A stretch of 64,000 nt of DNA from Allium sativum (Eukaryota; Streptophyta; Magnoliopsida; Asparagales; Amaryllidaceae): positions 484,405,514 through 484,469,513 of the forward strand of contig CM060925.1 of the NCBI GenBank assembly GCA_030737875.1, written 5' to 3'. Below are positions 45,881-57,595 of this stretch, in pieces. Made by a program: the position numbers and the translations under genes. The first letter of the stretch is position 1. Every line of letters starts with the position of its first letter. The notes below the pieces were generated by a model. The model saw nothing but the letters and a program-made list of their open reading frames with translations, was not told the origin of the DNA and ran no database searches.

Positions 45881-48800
45881 TTAAGGGAAAGGAAAGATCA
45901 AGGATGTACCCTCGAACAGAAAAGGGTAGGCAGTGCGTATTTTAGCTTCAGTTTCCCAAGTCGCGTCTCCCTCGGCGTCGCTCCACTGAACTTTAACGAG
46001 CTTGACTTCTCGGTTGCGTAGCTTCTTCACTTCCGTTCCTAAGATGCGGGTTGGAACTTTTCTTATGGTTGCTTCGCGTTCCACTTCGGCCTCTTTGAGT
46101 ATATTTGGCTCTACCACTTCAGCAGACTCATGTAGACATTTTCGGAGATGTGAAACGTGAAAAACGTTGTGGACTCCAGCCAACTTCTCGGGTAGCTCTA
46201 ATCTATAGGCTATTTTCCCAATTTTCTCGATGATAGGGAATGGCCCTACGAACCTCGGTGCCAGTTTTCCTGTGGTTCCAAAACGAACAACGTTCCTTAG
46301 CAGTGATACCTTGAGAAAAACTCTATCTCCAACCTCAAATTCAAGGTCGGTCCTCCTCTTATCGGCATAGGACTTTTGTCTGTCTTGGGCCGTCTTCATC
46401 CTTCTTCGTATTAAGTCTACTTTCTCTGAAGTCTCTCGGATCATATCTGGTCCAAGTATGAGCTTATCAGTAGACTCCCACCAACAAGTGGGCGATCGGC
46501 ACGGTCTTCCATATAAAGCTTCGAAGGGCGCCATTCCGATGGTTGCTTGATAGTTGTTGTTGTAGGCAAATTCCACCAAAGGAAGGTGGTCTTCCCATGT
46601 CCCTCTGAAGTCAAGGACGCATAGCCTTAAAAGATCTTCCAAAACTCTGTTCACTCTCTCTGTTTGGCCGTCGGTTTGGGGATGATAGGCTGTGCTCAAG
46701 CATAGCTGCGTTCCTACTGCTTCTTGGAGACTCCGCCAAAACTCGCTGGTGAAGATGGGGTCTCGGTCACTAACAATGCTAGATGGTATTCCATGGAGTC
46801 GAACGATTTCCTTGAGGTAAAGTGATGCTAGGGATGAGGCAGTTCTTTTACTTTTGACAGGTAAAAAGTGGGCGCTTTTAGTAAGCCTATCCACTATTAC
46901 CCAAATGCTAGTGTTGCCTCTCCTAGACCTAGGCAGCCCATCGATGAAGTCCATTGAGATGCGATCCCACTTCCATTGCGGGACCTCCAGAGGATGCAGC
47001 AGTCCGCCAGGCTTTTTCTGTTCTGCCTTAACCTGTTGGCACACCATACACTTAGAAACGAACTCTGCCACGTCCTTTTTCATGCCGTTCCAGAAGAAAG
47101 TCCTTTTTATGTCCTTGTACATTTTATCTCCGCCTGGGTGTATCGTCATCTTGGAGTGATGTGCTTCCTCGAGAACCTTCTTTATTAAATCCTTTGTCTG
47201 TGGGACGCATAGTCTTCCGTCTCGCCTTAGCAAACCCTTATCGTCGATGGAGTATCTGTTGAGGTGACTTGAAGTCTCACCCCTAATTAGCCTATCAATT
47301 ATTTCCACAAGCTGAGGGTCTTCGCGTTGTGCTGTCCCTACTGAATCCACTAAAGTTGGGCGCACTTCGAGAGATGCTAGCAAGCCTGGTACGAAATCGG
47401 AGGAAGGCCTAAAGTCGAAGCTGGCTATAAACTCTAGGCTTTGTCTTTCAACAAACAACGGGCTTAGGGTCAATTTCTTTCGGCTCAACGCGTCTGCCAC
47501 TACGTTGCCTTTGCCCGGAGTGTAGGAGATTTCGAAATCGTACGAGGAAAGAAACTCCATCCATCTTTGTTGCCTCAAGTTAAGATCTTTCTGCGAGAAA
47601 AGATATTTCAACGATTTATGGTCAGTGTAAAGTTCGAACTTCTCACCTAGGAGATAATGTCGCCAAGACTTGAGTGCAAAGACGATGGCGGCTAACTCAA
47701 GATCGTGGGTTGGGTAGTTCTTTTCGTGCACTTTCAACTGCCTCCCGCCATAAGCTACTACCCTTCCCTCTTGCATTAAGACGGCGCCTAGCCCTGTCCC
47801 ACATGCATCCGTATAAACAGTGAACATCTTGCTCCCATCTGGCAGCGTCAAAACTGGGGCTGTTGTAAGAGCCTTTTTTAGTCGTTGGAAAGCAAACTCG
47901 CAATCCAAATCCCAATTGAACACTAGATTCTTCTTAGTCAATTTCGTGAGTGGAGCTGAGATTTTCGCAAAATCCCTTATAAACTTTCGATAGAAACCTG
48001 CTAGTCCTAGAAAGCTTCGGACCTCAGTTGCATTCCTTGGTGTCTTCCAATCCTGTACCGCCACTACCTTAGCAGGGTCCACTGCTAACCCTTGTTTGGA
48101 TACTACGTGCCCAAGGAACCTCACCTCTTCTCTCCAAAAGTGGCATTTGGAGAATTTGGCTTTTAGTTGATGGACTCGCAAAGTTTCCATGATTGCCCTT
48201 AAGTGTTGAGCATGTTCCTCTTCATTCTTTGAGAAGATAAGGATATCATCTACGAAGACTACTACGAATTTGTTGAGGAAATCTCTAAATACCCTACTCA
48301 TCAGGTCCACGAAGTAAGCAGGTGCATTTGTCAAGCCGAAAGGCATGACAAGCCATTCAAAGAAACCGTCTGGGGTTCTGAACGCCGTTTTATCGATGCT
48401 ATCTTCAGCCACCCTTAGCTGATGAAAACCAGTTGCTAAATCAAGTTGGGAGAAAACAGACGCTCCTACAAGCTGGTCAAATAAATCGTCAATTCTAGGG
48501 AGAGGGTGCCTATTCTTTTTCGTTAACTTGTTGAGCTCCCTATAGTCAACACATAGACGGAGTGAACCATCCGCTTTTGTAGCGAACACCACTGGAGCGC
48601 CCCATTCTGAAATGCTTCTCCTAATGAACCCCTTTTCTAGAAGCTCTTTAATCTGTTTACTGAGCTCTTTCCTTTCCCGTGGAGCCATGTGTCTAACGGG
48701 CAACGCAACGGGCTTTGCATTATCTACAAGATATATGCGGAAGTCTATTTCCCGCTTCGGAGGCAAGCCCTTCACCTCTTCGAAGACATCCGGATATTCC

Positions 48801-50257
48801 CGGACCACTCTAACTGATTGCAAATTTTCAACAGAGGGATCTAGCGATTCAAGATAACTAAACATAACCGCATACGAGGGATTACAAGAAATTTCCAAAG
48901 TATTACCGAGCTGGGTTAGGAGCCTAACAAACCTTTTCTCACAATCAAGGATGGCCCCATTACTGGATAGCCAATCCATACCCAAAATCAAACCATAACC
49001 CGAAAAGCCCAAAACAAAGGCACTACATTGAAATTCTACACTTAGAATCGAAATTTTTAATCCCAAACAGATCATAGACAAATGAGCTGGGCCCCCAATT
49101 GGGTTTGAAACAATTAAGGGGTCCTCTACCATACTAGTTTTTAGGTGCAGAGATTCTACTAAAGCAGACGAGATAAAGGAGTGTGATGCGCCAGAATCAA
49201 ATAAAGTGCGAACGGGGTGATCATAAAGATAAACTACACTTTCTACAGAAGTATTTATACCTCGCTGTTGCAGAGGTGGCGCTTCCAGCACATGAACCTG
49301 TGCCCCTGGGGTGGATCCAGCCCTCTGCCCCTGTCCTCGTTTCTTTGGGCAGTTCTTAGCCCTGTGGCCCGTCTCACCGCAAGAATAGCACCCACCATTC
49401 TCCTTGGCCTTCTTTTTCGGGCAGTCCTTTACTAAGTGCCCCACTTTGCCACAGAAATTACACTTCCTCTTCTCTTTGTTGCCTTTCCCGCCTTTCTTAA
49501 AGTCTGTCTTCTTAGGCTGCAAACCTTCTTTCTTCCCTTGAGAGCTTTCTGCCTTTGACTCCTTCTTGCCCTTATCCTCCTCATTCAGCAATGCCATTTG
49601 CACCAATCTTTCATACGTGGCTCCCATGGGTATATGGGTCATGGCCAAACTGTGTAATGGCTCATTCAACCCTTTGACGAACCGGAGAGCCTTCTTGTGC
49701 GGGGTGTTGACTAGGTCAAGCCCAAACCTAGCCAGCTCATCGAACTGATTGACATACTCTCTGACTGTCTTGTCCCCTTGCTTAAGAAATAAGAATTTTT
49801 CCAACTGCAAACTTCTTTCTGCATCTGAGAGAAATTTAGTCTCAAACCTTGCCCTAAAGTCCTCCCATGTCTCCACTGGTCTTTCAGCATTAGTGACTTC
49901 CCACCAGTAGGAAGCCTCGCCCTTCAATAGCCATACTGCCAATTGTACTTTTTGTCTATCTTCTACCTCAAAGATGATGAATAGGTCCTCAGTTTCTTTC
50001 AGCCAATTCCTAGCTGCCACGAAGGACTCAGTTCCATGGAAATCCCTTCCTCCCATAGCCTTAAAATCTTTACACATCTTAGCAAAAGTGTTTCCCCGAG
50101 GAGGAGGTGGAGGAAAAGGTGCTGCTGCAGCTGGATGATTTCCTGCAGCTGGGGGAGGAGGAATGGTAGGACCTGGCTGAGTGGCTCTTGCTTCTAAGAA
50201 CCGTCTAAACCAACTAGGTATTGGCACCCCTTCCGGCAAATTAAGATCTTCGGACAT
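45881..50257 (-). CDS. E2 gag-pol polyprotein, 1458 aa
   Basis: Single open frame; the ATG at 50255-50257 lies about 190 bp inside the 5' LTR. Order by residue: proline-rich start (1-60); gag capsid domain (about 60-210, [11 protein letters not shown]); two CCHC zinc knuckles (about 266-279 and 290-303); aspartic protease with DSGA (about 354); reverse transcriptase (about 530-710) with LCVDYRELN and catalytic FVDDIL (about 668-673); RNase H with [10 protein letters not shown] (about 815) and TDHKSL; integrase zinc finger H-H-C-C (about 1034-1074) and D-D-E core ([22 protein letters not shown]); a GPF module (about 1338); and a chromodomain-like tail ([11 protein letters not shown], about 1400-1450). 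It makes the structural and enzymatic proteins for copying and integrating the element. No stops or frameshifts, so it may be functional. Confidence 0.97.
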   Translation of the reverse strand: MSEDLNLPEGVPIPSWFRRFLEARATQPGPTIPPPPAAGNHPAAAAPFPPPPPRGNTFAKMCKDFKAMGGRDFHGTESFVAARNWLKETEDLFIIFEVEDRQKVQLAVWLLKGEASYWWEVTNAERPVETWEDFRARFETKFLSDAERSLQLEKFLFLKQGDKTVREYVNQFDELARFGLDLVNTPHKKALRFVKGLNEPLHSLAMTHIPMGATYERLVQMALLNEEDKGKKESKAESSQGKKEGLQPKKTDFKKGGKGNKEKRKCNFCGKVGHLVKDCPKKKAKENGGCYSCGETGHRAKNCPKKRGQGQRAGSTPGAQVHVLEAPPLQQRGINTSVESVVYLYDHPVRTLFDSGASHSFISSALVESLHLKTSMVEDPLIVSNPIGGPAHLSMICLGLKISILSVEFQCSAFVLGFSGYGLILGMDWLSSNGAILDCEKRFVRLLTQLGNTLEISCNPSYAVMFSYLESLDPSVENLQSVRVVREYPDVFEEVKGLPPKREIDFRIYLVDNAKPVALPVRHMAPRERKELSKQIKELLEKGFIRRSISEWGAPVVFATKADGSLRLCVDYRELNKLTKKNRHPLPRIDDLFDQLVGASVFSQLDLATGFHQLRVAEDSIDKTAFRTPDGFFEWLVMPFGLTNAPAYFVDLMSRVFRDFLNKFVVVFVDDILIFSKNEEEHAQHLRAIMETLRVHQLKAKFSKCHFWREEVRFLGHVVSKQGLAVDPAKVVAVQDWKTPRNATEVRSFLGLAGFYRKFIRDFAKISAPLTKLTKKNLVFNWDLDCEFAFQRLKKALTTAPVLTLPDGSKMFTVYTDACGTGLGAVLMQEGRVVAYGGRQLKVHEKNYPTHDLELAAIVFALKSWRHYLLGEKFELYTDHKSLKYLFSQKDLNLRQQRWMEFLSSYDFEISYTPGKGNVVADALSRKKLTLSPLFVERQSLEFIASFDFRPSSDFVPGLLASLEVRPTLVDSVGTAQREDPQLVEIIDRLIRGETSSHLNRYSIDDKGLLRRDGRLCVPQTKDLIKKVLEEAHHSKMTIHPGGDKMYKDIKRTFFWNGMKKDVAEFVSKCMVCQQVKAEQKKPGGLLHPLEVPQWKWDRISMDFIDGLPRSRRGNTSIWVIVDRLTKSAHFLPVKSKRTASSLASLYLKEIVRLHGIPSSIVSDRDPIFTSEFWRSLQEAVGTQLCLSTAYHPQTDGQTERVNRVLEDLLRLCVLDFRGTWEDHLPLVEFAYNNNYQATIGMAPFEALYGRPCRSPTCWWESTDKLILGPDMIRETSEKVDLIRRRMKTAQDRQKSYADKRRTDLEFEVGDRVFLKVSLLRNVVRFGTTGKLAPRFVGPFPIIEKIGKIAYRLELPEKLAGVHNVFHVSHLRKCLHESAEVVEPNILKEAEVEREATIRKVPTRILGTEVKKLRNREVKLVKVQWSDAEGDATWETEAKIRTAYPFLFEGTSLIFPFP

Positions 50258-50429
50258 GCTGAAACAAAAAGGATAGATTCAGAACGAAGGATAAGAGATA
50301 GTACCTATGGCTTTGGGGAGTGGACTTTGCCTTTTAAAATAAAATAATACTTTTCTTTTAAAAATGCTTCTTTAAATTTCCTTTTTGAAAATAATTTTTC
50401 AAAACTTTTTATCTTATCTGTAAACCTAT

Positions 50430-50441
50430 GCTCTGATACCA
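50430..50441 (-). other. E2 primer-binding site (initiator tRNA-Met)
   Basis: The minus strand reads tggtatcagagc, 2 nt from the 5' LTR edge. Confidence 0.92.
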
Positions 50442-51589
50442 AGTGAAACACCCCACCTCCGTTAGGGTCACTCTCAAAGGGAATGCCCTAATTTTGGTGG
50501 AGGTTTATAAGTATAAGTCACAGATATACAAGACAGATATAATAACACATATTTGTAAACAGCGGAAAAACAACAAACTTTTATTTCATAAAAGCAAATA
50601 CGTGCTACAACAATATTACCATAATTGTCTTACATCTTTTCCCAAAAACATAACATAACTCCTTCATAATCTGTCTTGATTACATTATTAAAGAAGCATA
50701 AATAAAACATAGATAAACTGCAAAAGCCCCCATAGTGATTGTCCAAAGCCATAGTTCAAAATGAAAAGGTCTAAGCAATACATTTCTCTTCTTCAAGCTG
50801 GATGTTAAGGCTGGTCAAGCTGCTGTGTTCCCTCCCTGTGGACCTGGGGGGGGGGGAACGGAAGAAAAGAAGACGAAAGAAAAGTAGAGTCAGACATAAA
50901 GCCTGAGTAAGTCTAGTACTATTCTGTCTATGAATAAAGAACTGGGTATGATAAGTATAAACAAGAAGTGGGCAAGCACTATAAACTTGGTTAAGTTGTC
51001 TAGGGTCGAATATACTATCGTACCCCATGTTAATCTCTGAACCCATATAAACTAGTTTCCAACTGGCACCCCATAATCAGGGTGATGTGATCCATTCTAT
51101 GATGATCGGCTCCTACTCGCATAGTTACATGTGTCTTACGGCCCCCGATGTTGTAGTTACCTATGCTGGTCTCACCATGGGGTGTATCAAGTCCCATGGT
51201 GGCGGCCCGACACAACCTTAGAATGCACAGGTATGCTACTGGTGCCCAGTGCTTTATTTTTCTGCGCCGGAGTGTGTGCACGCCCGCACCCCGTTAGAAC
51301 CTACACTGCTACACCACCGCCGTCGATTTGACCTCTTACAATCAGCCCAGTAATCGTGCCCCACCCTGCCTAGTTTCAGGGTATCCTGATACACCTTCTA
51401 GGGTTACTGCTGAAAAGGGTCCCCCGTTACTAGGTTTTCTATCTCTAGCCAACATGCTAAGTTGGTTAAGTGTTTCCTAACCTAACCCCCACCAGTCCAT
51501 TTAGTTTAGCATGTTCCATTTTGATTAAGTCTTTAGTTCACTTAATCCTAACAGTCCTGACTCAGCCTTAATTGTCTTATTAAGGCCCT

Positions 51590-51791
51590 GACCTCTCACA
51601 TTAGACAGGTATTGTTGTGGCTGCCTGTTGCCGGTTGGTTCCGGGCAGTCTTACGCCACAACTCAGTCTAACCTCGGGTCCTTATTGGGCTCCATGTTTA
51701 ACCTCCCACATTGGATAGGTATTGTTGTGACTACTGGACAGCCGGGCGGTTCCGGGCAGGTTTACATCACAACTCAATCCAACCTCGGGTT
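51590..51791 (-). repeat. Twin foldback modules A and B, E2 5' LTR
   Basis: Copies of 43231-43432 with no change seen in the stems. They lie about 1.4-1.6 kb downstream of the TATA-like box at 53193-53206, so they should be in the transcript. Confidence 0.8.
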
Positions 51792-52303
51792 AAACACATC
51801 GTATGTTCTACATTTACATATTTTGTCTTTCTTCTTTATTTTCTTATATGTAAATATTTGCGGCCCATTATTAAGTTAATGGTGTAAAGGTTACACCAAT
51901 CATGGGCCCAACCCATACTTGAATTTGGGCCCTTCTATTTTATATTTCATTCATTAGTAATTTTAACCCAACGTTATTTTCCCCCGTTTAACACGTCCGT
52001 TTATTATATATATGTTGGGCTTAGCCTTTTAAAGCCCAACTTAGCCATGCGAAAAGGGGAGGCTTAAAGCGTGATGACATACACAAAGAGGGGAAGGTGA
52101 GCGCATGAACTTGCAATATGACGTTGGAAATACAAAATAGAAACGGGTGTACTTGCATAGTAGTGACATATACTTTGGTCATAAAGCATAGGTGACATGA
52201 ATCAAAGCATGTGAACTTGTAGTTGAGATAAGAATCTAAATTGGGTATCATTATTGACACATAGTCATAACTACAACATGAACCTATACTTTTATTTAGT
52301 CAT

Positions 52304-52404
52304 AATGTCAAACATAAGCATGACATAAATATTTCTAACATAAGCATGGCATAATGTCAAACATAAGCATGGCATAATGTCAAACATAAGCATGGCATAA
52401 GTAT
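52304..52404. repeat. Tandem 24-bp units, E2 5' LTR
   Basis: Counterpart of 43945-44045. Confidence 0.85.
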
Positions 52405-53192
52405 AGTTAAATTTGTTCACATAACTATGGCATAAATATTTCTAACATGAAATCATGATTTTTACTTTAGTCATGCAAACTTGCAAAAAGGGATTTTTTT
52501 GAATCTAACCTAGCTATGTACCACATATGTCATCATATAATTCTTGTTAACAATTTCAATTATGCAAATTATCAATCATATCCTAGTCATAAGTTTGCAA
52601 ATAGGTTTTCTAGTACAAAAGCATGGCTTAATACATGATGCCAAATTTTCAACCTAATTTCATATGGATTATGATAACCCAAACTTATTCCAATTACTTA
52701 CAAAATGATTTATGCACAAAAATATACATCATGATGGCATAGTAGCAAAACCCCAAACTTGCATGAATTTCAATTAATCAACTACATACATGTAGCTTCA
52801 ACATAGATTACATAATTTGCGAATATTCCAAACGTTTACTTGCATAGAACTACCGCATGTAGTTCTTTATAATGAATAACATAATTCGAGGATATCCAAA
52901 CGTATACAATATCATAGTAATGCACAAATTATGAATTATTTATCACCACAACCAAGTATACAAATCAACACAGTTATTTGTTCATACCAAAGTAATACTC
53001 TACTTACAATGGTGTGGCGAATTCGCTAATTTAGGGATTTGAAGATGCGGTTTGATTTGATTGAGTTGCTTTATGCCTTAGAATTTTGCCTCCTAATCCT
53101 CTCTCCAATTGGTGGCTACCCCTAGTCGTTCCTCAGCAACATGGCGGCTTTGTTCTTATTTTTGAATGAATAGATTAGGGTTAGTCTAGGGT

Positions 53193-53206
53193 TGTTTTTA
53201 TAGAGG
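53193..53206 (-). promoter_or_regulatory. TATA-like box of E2 5' LTR
   Basis: The minus strand reads cctctataaaaac, about 180 bp downstream of the GTCGAC array. Likely core promoter of E2. Confidence 0.55.
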
Positions 53207-53380
53207 TAATGAACTGATTAGGGCCATTGATGTTGCTTGGATTGATCGTAGCCATTCATCCTAAGGAGAGACCAATTAGAGCTTGCCACCTAGCCCTAAT
53301 GACAAAGCAAACCACAGAAAATCGACCAACATAGAATAGGCCAGCCAGGTTGGACTGGGCTCAACCTGGCTCTGGACCAG

Positions 53381-53453
53381 GTCGACATGCCTGTCGACAG
53401 CCCTGTCGACAGCCCTGTCGACCTGGCTAGACCAGGTCGACAGCCCAGTCGAC
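53381..53453. promoter_or_regulatory. Expanded GTCGAC array in U3 of E2 5' LTR
   Basis: Six GTCGAC sites against three in the 3' LTR. The extra part is made of cctgtcgacagc units also present in the E1 array. Candidate binding sites upstream of the promoter. Confidence 0.5.
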
Positions 53454-53732
53454 CTGGGTGCGTCAGGCGGGTGTTCTTCCGCCCTGGCCCATTGGGCCCC
53501 ATTTTTAATTTTAAACTGTTTTATTCTGTTTGAATTTTAAATTTAATTCAGAAACTTCCGAAGGCCATATCTTCTACATACGGACTCCGTTTTTCGAAAA
53601 CTCGGACTCTATTTCGCGTATTTTTCCGAGACGAACGCAAAGGCGTATCCCGTTTCCCTTAGTTCTTTGATTTCAAATTAATTATACTTTAATTTGTTAA
53701 TTTCACAGTTATAGAATTCGCGGGGTGTTACA

Positions 53733-53737
53733 TTTAG
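53733..53737. repeat. Target-site duplication tttag, right copy of E2
   Basis: Matches 42081-42085. Confidence 0.9.
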
Positions 53738-54573
53738 GTTGTGGCACGTAGCTTTTAAGGCACAATTTCATTTTAGCCCCCACGAGCACTTCAGGGCGTG
53801 GAATGTTTCAGGCCACCGACCTATTTTAGCTCGTGTGATATATTTTTGGACTGCCAACTATGCGCCAACCATACACACTTATTTACAAGTATGCCATTAC
53901 CTCTCAACAACTATAAATACCCCTCATAATCCACATTGAAGGGAGGGCTAATTGGATTCCAAAAAGGAGGTGCCGCCTAATTCAAAGCTTGCCTGCAACT
54001 TCACTAATGGCTCTCATGGATCTAACAACTTTTCTCCAACTTCATGTGGATCGAATCCATTTCAAAGATCATTATAGCTCACTCCAATTGAATCAAAGCT
54101 CCTTGGATCTCATTCAAGCTTCATGAAAAAGCTCTCTAACACAATTCAAGCGATTTCGAATCTTCTCTAATCCTCTCCGAAGTCTAAATTGAATGCTAAT
54201 TCACTATGAAGTCTATGAAGATCATTCAAAACGCCTAAGTGATCAAGGATTGATATCATCACAACGCTAAAGATCCCTTCATTTTCTTCACCAAATCCAA
54301 GTGGGACTAAATCATAAAGAGAGTGAAAAGAGAGGAAAGGGAAAAAATGGATGTATAGAGAGAATTTATTCATGTTGTAAACAAAATATCGTAGTGAGAA
54401 TTGATTAGAAAGTGGACGTAGGTTCATCGTGAATCGAACCACTATAAAAATTCCTTTGTCTACATTTTATGCTTTTTATTTTGTAATATCGCGGTTCCAC
54501 ATTTTAATCTTACCAAATCGGTGAAGTGCATCGTTTGCTCCTTTGGTGTTGATTACAAATTTTGAGATCAACA
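53738..54573 (+). repeat. E3 5' LTR, second part
   Basis: Continues the E3 LTR after E2 with the same ttttagc/ggtcgtg style, then a promoter-like region and a 3' part ending gagatcaaca before the primer site. Confidence 0.85.
53916..53928 (+). promoter_or_regulatory. TATA-like box of E3 LTR
   Basis: aactataaatacccc preceded by AT-poor sequence, about 650 bp before the LTR end; plausible start of the R region. Confidence 0.5.
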
Positions 54574-54575
54574 TT

Positions 54576-54591
54576 TGGCGCCTACCGTAGT
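54576..54591 (+). other. E3 primer-binding site
   Basis: tggcgcctaccgtagt, 2 nt after the LTR end. The tggcgcc start is typical of Tat/Athila-type and related non-chromodomain gypsy elements, not the Met-primer type of E1, E2 and E4. Confidence 0.65.
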
Positions 54592-54671
54592 GTCGTGATC
54601 GCATCTTCCTCCTTTTTATTCCTCTCAAGTTTCAAGCCTTGCATTGAAGTTCTAAAGCCTTATCCGAAATA

Positions 54672-56235
54672 ATGGCTAAGTCGAAGAAGACCACAAGTAA
54701 AGTTATTGAAGAGAATAACAACGTTGCCAATAACGAGACCACCCCGCTCACTAACCGTTCGAAGTTGGAGAAAATTCAATATCCGGAGCCAGAGTAACCA
54801 AAGTTGAATTAGATGCCGTTGTCGCTAACTTGAGCCAACGAATGGAAATTTCCAATAAAGCCTTAATCGATGCTAATAAAACCCTCATGGATGCTAATCA
54901 AGCTTTGATGGATAAAGTGAGCGCTCTCCTAAACGCTCAAGCAAATCCCGCTCCTCCTCCTCCGCAAATCCATGTCAACCTCGAAGAGAATGCAAATTCA
55001 TCAGCCTCCGATCCTCATAATGACAACCAGGAAGGATTTGTTGACAAAGACAACGCTAATGTCAAAGACCCAAAGCTGAAAGCTATAAACCATACCGATC
55101 GAAATAATTGACGAGTTGCAAATTCCGTCAAGGGGCACCTTCCCGTAGTGGAAGTAGAAGACCTAGACCTCTAAACACAATCGCTCGCCAGGACGAGCAT
55201 CCGGAAAAGACATCGAAGTCCGCTCTCCGGAACAATACAACTTGAAGAAATATATCACGGATGTGGTAAAGCAAATCATGAAAGGTAACATGCCTCGCAG
55301 GAATAGTGAAAGGGAATGGGACTTCTCCATCGACAAAAATCCATTCACAAAGAAGATCCGCAAGGCTGAATTCCCCTAAATATTTACTCATTCTACTTTG
55401 CCTCCGTATAACGGAAATTATGATCTGAATCACTTCCTATACAAATACGAGTGGCACATGAATGCAGCCAAGGCAACGGATGAGATCAAATGCTTGTGCT
55501 TCCCTCTCTATCTAGAAGGTGTCACATCGTTATGGTTTACAAGGCTGCCGCCCAAATCCATCGACCGATTTGATGATTTGACTCTGAAATTCAAAGAGCA
55601 GTTCAGGTTGCAAGCTACAAAAGCCAAGGACGTTATCTCTCTTACGTCCATGAAGCAAAATCTAGGAGAATCTGTCAAAGCTTTCCTTAAAAGGTTTAAT
55701 GATGCTGTATCTGAAGTAGGCAACCCCGAACCTTGCATGATCTTAATGTGTCTAATCGGTGCTATTGACGAGAAGAGTAAATTTAGTAAATGGATTAAAA
55801 TGAAAGAGCCAAGCACACTCGAGAAATTCTATAAAAAAGCCGAGGATTACATGAGAGTGGTACCTCTTCATATTATTGATGCTAACCCGCTTCTCGAAGC
55901 TCCCAAAAATACTACTACTCAGTATGATCAGAAAAATACCGGAGGTCAGAAAAGAGGAGGCGATGGAAAGGAAAATCGAGACGGCAAGAAGCCGCGCTTT
56001 TCCAATCCATCAGAGCTAACACCTTTAAATGACACTCCAGAAACCATCTTTGCTACAACCAAAGACACCGAAGACTATCCAATACCTAGGCCTTAGAAAA
56101 TCAATGACCATCAAGCAAACTCTGGAAAGTTCTGTCGATTTCATAATTAGCCAGGCCACAACACCAACGAGTGTAGGCATCTGAAGTCACTAATTGACGA
56201 GCTGATTAGGAAGAATCGGCTGCAACAAAATGTGA
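54672..56235 (+). pseudogene. E3 broken gag gene
   Basis: The ATG at 54672 opens a lysine-rich start (MAKSKKTTSKVIEENN) that stops at about 54795. A shifted frame at 54830-55111 repeats NKALIDANKTLMDANQALMD, a short coiled coil. The main capsid part is 55398-56096: PPYNGNYDLNHFLYKYEWHM, YLEGVTSLWFTRLPPKSID, FKEQFRLQATKAKD, then LGESVKAFLKRFNDAVSEV, the retrotransposon gag pattern of Tat-like elements. After a TAG at 56094 the same frame gives KFCRFHN, another TAG (56148), then PGHNTNECRHLKSLIDELI, the C-H-GH-C nucleic-acid knuckle. Gag would package the RNA. At least three disruptions make it non-functional. Confidence 0.85.
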
Positions 56236-56920
56236 AAAATCCACAATCCTCAAACACTGTTCTGAATCCCCAGGGTTAGGGGGCAACAAACAACGAAGCT
56301 TTTGTTCAGACCATGCCAAGGCTGATCATCAACTGATAACTGCTGATTGTGCTTCTATTCCAATGGCCCAAAATAAGCAATCAACATCGTCACTGCTTTA
56401 TTTCATGCTCTATTTTCTGCTTTAGTTCATGCTCTATTTCATATTCTACTTTCTGTTATATTCGAAACTTCTTGTAAACAGTCTATAATAACCTACAAAT
56501 GATGTACTGGAATTTAGCTCTACGATTAAGAGCATATCTGTCTGAATTAATTTCTAGCTTGCAAATCTCATGTTAAATCAAAACTTGATTAAAAATGATT
56601 ACATGTTGCCGGCCATCTGTCGAGCGCTTGTTCCTTCAGAATCAGACAAAGCATAGCAACCCCAACAACACTAACTCAAGTATCAAATGCTATAAATATC
56701 AACATGCACAAATGTAAGAATAGAAAAGCGCCGCCTTGAGAAGTGAATGGGAAAAGTCGCAAAGATTCAAACAATGAACAAGCACCACTGCAAATAAACA
56801 AGGATATTGTAACTTTTATCGAAGGGACATTCCTCTAAGTGAAAGTTTCAAAGCTTCGATCCCCAATCCGAAATAGCCCGCCAAGTCAAGCGGCCAACAA
56901 GGGAATCGGAACCAACCGAG
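56236..56920. other. E3 interior, non-coding
   Basis: No pol-like frame. Repetition of ttcatgctctatttc near 56390-56445 is the only structure seen. Confidence 0.6.
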
Positions 56921-57235
56921 AGCTGGAATCACCAGCACCAAGCCGAAAGGACCGGAAAACACGCTGGAAGGACCAGCACCAAGTCATAAGGACCAACAAA
57001 CTTGATGTTGGAAGTACCAACATCAGGCCGGGAGGACCGACAAACACGCTGGAAGGACCAGCACCAAGTCGGAAGGACCGACAAACCTAATGTTGGAAGT
57101 ACTAACATCAGGCTAGAAGGACCGGCAAACACGCTGGAAGGATTGACACCAAGTCGGAAGGACCGATAAACCTGATGATGGAAGTACCAACATCAGGCCG
57201 GAAGGACCGGCAAACACGCTGGAAGGACTAGTACA
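56921..57235. repeat. 85-bp tandem repeats in E3
   Basis: More than three units with ggaaggaccagcaccaagtc, aagtaccaacatcaggcc and gacaaacacgctgg. Unit-to-unit differences show age. Confidence 0.88.
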
Positions 57236-57237
57236 AA

Positions 57238-57595
57238 CCAAAGTCCTCTCCGGGGGCACCCAATTGATCGTCAAAATCAGGAAGCACCTGATCCGATAAT
57301 GACAAACATTGGGGTTACAATCAAATTCCTCTCCGGGGGCACCCAATCGATCGTCAGAATCAGGAAGCCCCTGATCCGTTAGCGACAAACATTGGGGTTT
57401 CAACCAAAGTCCTCTCCGGAGGCACCCAATTGATCGTCATAATCAGGAAGTACCGGATCTGTTAACGACAAACATTGGCATTTCAACCAAAGTCCTCTCT
57501 GGGGGCACCCAATTGATCGTCAGAATCAGGAAGCACCTGATCCAATCACGATAAACAATGGGTTTTGACCGAAGTCCTTTCTAGAGGCACTCCAT
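57238..57595. repeat. 83-bp tandem repeats in E3
   Basis: Four units plus a partial fifth: gtcctctccgggggcaccca, attgatcgtc, aatcaggaagcacctgatcc and gacaaacattgggg. The unit is unrelated to the adjacent 85-bp array. Confidence 0.9.

Larger units (their letters stand above)
42086..53732 (-). mobile_element. E2: intact, young Ty3/gypsy chromovirus (Tekay/Del-like)
   Basis: LTRs 42086-45337 and 50444-53732 bound an interior with primer site, one full polyprotein frame and purine tract, all on the minus strand, flanked by tttag duplications. By eye about 20 substitutions separate the LTRs (about 0.6%), apart from one 36-bp array difference and poly-G length. The long LTRs, initiator-Met primer and chromodomain-like C-terminus fit the Tekay/Del lineage. 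It looks capable of autonomous movement and could supply proteins to E1-like elements. Confidence 0.95.
50444..53732 (-). repeat. E2 5' LTR (3289 bp)
   Basis: Nearly identical to 42086-45337. The main difference is 36 extra bases inside the GTCGAC array (53381-53453). Contains the counterparts of all modules listed for the 3' LTR. Confidence 0.95.

Noticed and set aside
46854..49748. Plus-strand frames within the E2 polyprotein region
   Set aside because: Antisense or out-of-frame shadows of the 1458-codon gag-pol gene.
42671..51331. Frames identical in both E2 LTRs (e.g. 42671-42922 and 51030-51281)
   Set aside because: LTR non-coding sequence; identity reflects recent common origin, not coding constraint.
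56921..57595. CRISPR-like array
   Set aside because: Whole units are tandem copies with no unique spacers, inside a plant retrotransposon; no cas genes and a eukaryotic context.
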